Assembly: GCA_029573975.1 (NCBI GenBank)
Contig: JAKQBU010000388.1
Coordinates: forward strand, 1-9,538
Reading direction: 5' to 3'
Origin: Planctomycetota bacterium
Lineage (GTDB): Bacteria > Planctomycetota > Phycisphaerae > Sedimentisphaerales > SM23-30
DNA: 9,538 nucleotides
The translations under genes were made by a program, and so were the position numbers. Numbering within the stretch: the first letter of the stretch is position 1; every line of letters begins with the position of its first letter. This document shows positions 7,081 to 9,538 of the stretch, in pieces. A model generated the notes under the pieces. It worked only from the letters and a program-made list of their open reading frames with translations, did no database searches and had not been told where the DNA came from.

Positions 7081-7537
7081 GCTGATCTACCGTTAATGGA
7101 TTCATGGCTGGCCCCTGCCGGTTTTGCTGACAGGAACAGAGGATAAAATTGGACGCACACCAGACCAAATCAGGATTGGCGGCCAGTAATTCGGTTTGCA
7201 ATTCCAGCTTACGCGGCAGCCATTCATCATCGGCGTCCAGAAAGGCAATCCATTCATGGCGGGCGGCCTGAATACCGGTGTTTCGTGCCACGCTGGCCCC
7301 GGCGTTCTCCTGGCACAGATAGCGCACCGCCGGGCCGTACAATTTTACCTTCTCCGTCGTGTGATCCGTCGAGCCGTCATCCACCACAATAATTTCATCC
7401 GCGGGGTGTGTCTGTGCCAATACGCTGTCCAGACATCTCTGGATGTACTTTTCCGCGTTATAGGCTGGAATGACTACGCTGATCCGTATTTTTTTCTTTT
7501 CTTCGGAAATCTTCTTTTTTGTTTCTATCTCAGACAA
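6500..7537 (-). CDS. GT2 family glycosyltransferase (proximal copy)
   Basis: This encodes 345 aa starting at TTG (7537-7535), supported by an AGGA ribosome site about 7 nt upstream and a 9-bp gap from the GT4 stop. A Lys/Glu-rich N-terminus (~4-17) precedes the GT-A domain: ISVVIPAYNAEKYI, IIVVDDGSTDHT, NAGASVARNTGI and FLDADDEW (~99-106, DAD motif), then FRGEDTDLWFRIAYRWPEIG (~228-247). The C-terminal part ends in a hydrophobic then basic tail (FYVRLLIIFPRLTT, FKLRKKII), closely parallel to the tail of the paralog downstream. A role in surface-glycan assembly is inferred from its neighbours. The gene is a composition chimera: the first ~150 codons are about 56% GC with GC-rich codon use, the rest about 34%. 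There is no frame damage and the catalytic motifs are intact. Confidence 0.92.
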   Translation of the reverse strand: MSEIETKKKISEEKKKIRISVVIPAYNAEKYIQRCLDSVLAQTHPADEIIVVDDGSTDHTTEKVKLYGPAVRYLCQENAGASVARNTGIQAARHEWIAFLDADDEWLPRKLELQTELLAANPDLVWCASNFILCSCQQNRQGPAMNPLTVDQLLLNTKAFKSYFRGKLLGVTFWTGTMFINRVVIEKVGLFDQSLFRGEDTDLWFRIAYRWPEIGYIGEPMAIYHMDIPDSSTRRYESLKEMSALVKKHIKLSRDYGQLDEYLPCAQKNIRSWIRSSLFDDRIYEIKNALRKFGIYLPKKYIFYVRLLIIFPRLTTIILHSISWFVRTFKLRKKIIRKRVLEVSR

Positions 7538-7546
7538 GGGAAATTC

Positions 7547-8746
7547 CTATTCCGGGCGGCACCGCCGGAGGCAATCCTGAACCGCGGCCTCTACCGCCCG
7601 GCCAATAATGTCCCAGGTATATTGTGTTTGAAACAAATTCCATCCCTGCTCCGCCAGGTGCAAACTCAGCTCCGGCTGTTTTAGCAACTGAATACATTTT
7701 TCCGCAAAATCTTTCGCACTTTCTGCCAGCAAAATGTCCTTTCCATTGGACACATTAATCCCATAAGCTCCGATCGGAGTGGAAACCATCGGGCACATCC
7801 GGCTGAATCCCTCTAAAATTTTCAGCCGCGTTCCTCCACCAAACCGCAGGGGAACCACCATAGCAGACCAGGCGGCGATCTCGTCGCCGGGATCCTCCAC
7901 AAAACCCAGCGATTCAAATCCGGGGTGATTGAGAAAATCCGCGTTTGCGGGTAGTTTGCCGATTACCCGAAAACGGGCCTGCGGGATCTCCCGCCGGATT
8001 TTCGGCCAGACCTCCCGGCCGAACCATTCCAGACCGTCCCGGTTGGGAGGATACGCCATCGCCCCGATAAACCCCAGCCGCAGCGGATCTCGTTTTCCCA
8101 GGACCGGTTTTTCTGCCGGTTTCTTAAAACCATTCGGGATGACATGAATCCGTTCTCCCCCGCCCAACACCTGCCGGTCCGCCTCACTGCAAACCGCCGC
8201 CAGGGTAAACCGCTCCAGCACCCCCATCTCGCGGCGTTTCCAATGGCTCGAAACCACCTGATCCGAAAACCGCTGCCGAAAACTGCCGGCACACCCGGCT
8301 TTCCACTGATATTTCATAAAATTCAAATCATCGATGTCGATAGTGGATCGCGGAATCCGGAATTTCCGGAAGCAGTCCGCGGTATAAAAGCTGTGGAACC
8401 AGACCAGATCGTGGTCCGCCAGTAATCGATCAAAATAGTTCTGATCCGCTCCCGACACCGGATCCGAGCACCATTTGGCCCAATGGTGTTTGTATTTGCC
8501 ATGCACCCTGGCCAGCCATTTGGGTACGTTCTTTTCCTGCATCTCCAGCAGAATTACGGAATCGAAATCCCGGCGGGCGATCGCCAGCGTCTTCTCATCG
8601 AACCATTTATCCACGCCCAGAAAAGTAACCGTACCGCATTTTTTTAACTGGCGTCCGATTTCGAAGGTCCGGATATGCACCCCATGCGCCGGCGAACATC
8701 GCATTGTGGCATTCACATATAGTATTTTAACATTCGTGTCTGTCAT
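7547..8746 (-). CDS. GT4-type (GT-B fold) glycosyltransferase
   Basis: This encodes 399 aa from ATG 8746-8744, which has AAGG 4 nt upstream. A GTG at 8758 would add four residues but has no ribosome site. The N-terminal Rossmann domain starts KILYVNATM and has HGVHIRTFEIGRQL, the family's glycine-loop region. A DIDDLNFMKYQ segment lies at ~137-147. The C-terminal domain starts near HVIPNGF (~201-207), with LRLGFIGAMAYPPNRDGLEWF and the donor-site motif FGGGTRLKILEGF (~302-314), where the Glu fits the conserved retaining GT4 glutamate. It would move a sugar from a nucleotide donor to a lipid-linked or surface glycan. The layout recalls sugar transferases of exopolysaccharide loci, including those near PEP-CTERM/exosortase systems, but none of those partners is in the window. 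It lies 21 bp downstream of the NYN gene, in GC-rich DNA unlike the AT-rich island. Confidence 0.92.
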   Translation of the reverse strand: MTDTNVKILYVNATMRCSPAHGVHIRTFEIGRQLKKCGTVTFLGVDKWFDEKTLAIARRDFDSVILLEMQEKNVPKWLARVHGKYKHHWAKWCSDPVSGADQNYFDRLLADHDLVWFHSFYTADCFRKFRIPRSTIDIDDLNFMKYQWKAGCAGSFRQRFSDQVVSSHWKRREMGVLERFTLAAVCSEADRQVLGGGERIHVIPNGFKKPAEKPVLGKRDPLRLGFIGAMAYPPNRDGLEWFGREVWPKIRREIPQARFRVIGKLPANADFLNHPGFESLGFVEDPGDEIAAWSAMVVPLRFGGGTRLKILEGFSRMCPMVSTPIGAYGINVSNGKDILLAESAKDFAEKCIQLLKQPELSLHLAEQGWNLFQTQYTWDIIGRAVEAAVQDCLRRCRPE

Positions 8747-8767
8747 AATACCTTGCACTGCCGGTTT

Positions 8768-9265
8768 TCAATCCGGTTCCTCCGGTTCAAAACCAAACAG
8801 TTCCATCCAGTGGCTGGCCTGGCCGGGAACCAGGCCTTGGTGTTTTTCCCGCGGTTCCCGGCTGCGCACCGGTTTTTTCTCCTGCCGCTTCGTCAGGGCC
8901 AGCAGATACTCATTGGCACTCAGCGAGGTTGCTTTGCGCCGCCGGGCCGCTGTCCGCAGCCGGTTATCGGAACTTACCACGATCAGCCGCCGCGGGGCCG
9001 TATTCTTCTGGATCAGGCTTACCAATATGCTATCGGCATCTTTTCCCCCGCCGCTGAACAGTACACTCACATGTTTTTCCCCATCTTCCTGCGAAAAACT
9101 GCCCCGCGGCCGCGTTCCGTCAAAGACGACAATCGCCCAATCCCCGATTCGATTCATGTCCTTTTCAATCCACTGGCACATAGCCTGCGGCATCGTGTCC
9201 GCCCACTCTTCCGAATATTTGCGCAAGGCATGGTACAAGTTGTAGCCGTCGATTAAAAAAGGCAT
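8768..9265 (-). CDS. YacP-like NYN (PIN-fold) domain protein
   Basis: This encodes 165 aa from ATG 9265-9263, chosen because the family normally begins with a strand and the motif LIDGYNL. The longer upstream reading would overlap the dihydroorotase end. The acidic residues expected for a PIN/NYN metal site are present: D6 in LIDGYN, D49 in VVFDGT, D76/D78 in GGKDADS and D100 in VSSDNRL. The C-terminal ~35 residues are a basic, proline-containing tail (KRQEKKPVRSREPREK) likely to touch nucleic acid. YacP/Rae1 in Bacillus cleaves mRNA on ribosomes, but that function should not be transferred without evidence; an RNA-binding or RNase role is the reasonable inference. It starts 10 bp after the dihydroorotase stop with no clear ribosome site, suggesting coupled translation. 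Confidence 0.86.
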   Translation of the reverse strand: MPFLIDGYNLYHALRKYSEEWADTMPQAMCQWIEKDMNRIGDWAIVVFDGTRPRGSFSQEDGEKHVSVLFSGGGKDADSILVSLIQKNTAPRRLIVVSSDNRLRTAARRRKATSLSANEYLLALTKRQEKKPVRSREPREKHQGLVPGQASHWMELFGFEPEEPD

Positions 9266-9275
9266 AGCACAAGTT

Positions 9276-9538
9276 TCATCGGTTGAGTTGAAATTGAATG
9301 ACTCCTCCCACAATCGTATAAACCGCCCGGCCGCACAGCGTCCAGCCGTCATACGGACAATTGCGGCTTTTCGAATAAAACCGGCTCACCTCCACCTCCC
9401 AGCTATGACGGGGATCAATAATAGTGATATCCGCCTCGCATCCTATCCCCAGGGTGCCCTTGGCAATCCCCAAAATGCGCGCCGGCCCGCTGGTCATCAG
9501 CGCAATCAGGCGGGGCCAATCAACTGTCCCCGTTTCAA
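9276..9538 (-). CDS. pyrC: Dihydroorotase, C-terminal end (partial)
   Basis: Only the last 86 residues and the stop (TGA at 9278-9276) are in the window; the frame stays open to the edge. The sequence has the ending typical of class I dihydroorotases in the amidohydrolase superfamily: DWPRLIALMTSGPARILG, then KGTLGIGCEADITIIDP, SKSRNCPYDGWTLCGR and a terminal IVGG strand. These enzymes close carbamoyl-aspartate to dihydroorotate in pyrimidine synthesis. The metal ligands and catalytic Asp lie in the missing part, so a related cyclic amidohydrolase or a catalytically silent PyrC-like protein (as paired with some aspartate carbamoyltransferases) cannot be excluded. It is the most upstream visible gene of the minus-strand block. 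Confidence 0.85.
   Translation of the reverse strand, partial: ETGTVDWPRLIALMTSGPARILGIAKGTLGIGCEADITIIDPRHSWEVEVSRFYSKSRNCPYDGWTLCGRAVYTIVGGVIQFQLNR

Noticed and set aside
5477..7537. The AT-rich island as an insertion sequence or transposon
   Set aside because: It contains only glycosyltransferase coding sequence; no transposase, terminal inverted repeats or target duplication could be found.
7196..7684. 162-aa plus-strand open frame opposite the GT2/GT4 junction
   Set aside because: It is antisense to clear glycosyltransferase motifs and shows no motif of its own.
8475..9245. 256-aa plus-strand open frame opposite the GT4 and NYN genes
   Set aside because: It crosses two well-supported minus-strand genes, is rich in S/R/P with no domain motif, and has no ribosome site.
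1..9538. CRISPR array, tRNA/rRNA, phage or defence genes
   Set aside because: No regularly spaced repeats, no RNA gene signatures and no defence-family motifs were seen on either strand.

Overview
The window looks like chromosomal DNA from a Gram-negative-type bacterium, most plausibly a member of the Planctomycetota (Phycisphaerae-like). This is inference. It rests on moderate-to-high GC, secreted proteins with a PPC domain and PQQ-type propeller repeats, a small hypothetical protein resembling ones I recall from that group, and an unusual PurH. There is no rRNA, tRNA, CRISPR array, transposase, integrase or recognisable defence module.

Layout. On the left, a minus-strand secreted protein with a PPC-like domain (1-549, running off the window) is divergent from a plus-strand block across a 319-bp AT-rich intergenic region. 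The plus-strand block holds a 117-aa uncharacterised protein (869-1222), a lipoprotein-type beta-propeller protein (1373-2554) and purH (2578-4200). PurH is the bifunctional enzyme for the last two steps of IMP synthesis and is followed by a convincing intrinsic terminator (4241-4267). Just past the terminator lies an HI0933/BaiN-family flavoprotein (4285-5472). It meets the opposite-strand block tail to tail with a 4-bp gap.

The right half is one tightly packed minus-strand block, transcribed right to left. It runs from the C-terminal end of a dihydroorotase (pyrC-type, 9276-9538, partial) to a YacP-like NYN nuclease-fold protein (8768-9265), a GT4-type glycosyltransferase (7547-8746) and two paralogous GT2 glycosyltransferases (6500-7537 and 5477-6496). 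Gaps between these genes are 3 to 21 bp, so co-transcription is likely. The three transferases probably build or decorate a cell-surface glycan; the sugars and acceptor cannot be read from sequence.

The most interesting feature is a sharp composition mosaic across the two tandem GT2 genes. A stretch of about 1.5 kb (roughly 5575-7080) is about one-third GC, while the DNA on both sides is about 55% GC. Both edges fall inside coding sequence, in the last ~30 codons of one GT2 gene and the middle of the other, without breaking either frame. This fits homologous replacement of part of a glycosyltransferase locus, giving two chimeric genes from what may have been one resident gene. A second oddity is PurH, which carries two extra in-frame segments, each containing the motif RWGK and sharing a perfect 16-bp repeat. 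I see no wholly new system here.
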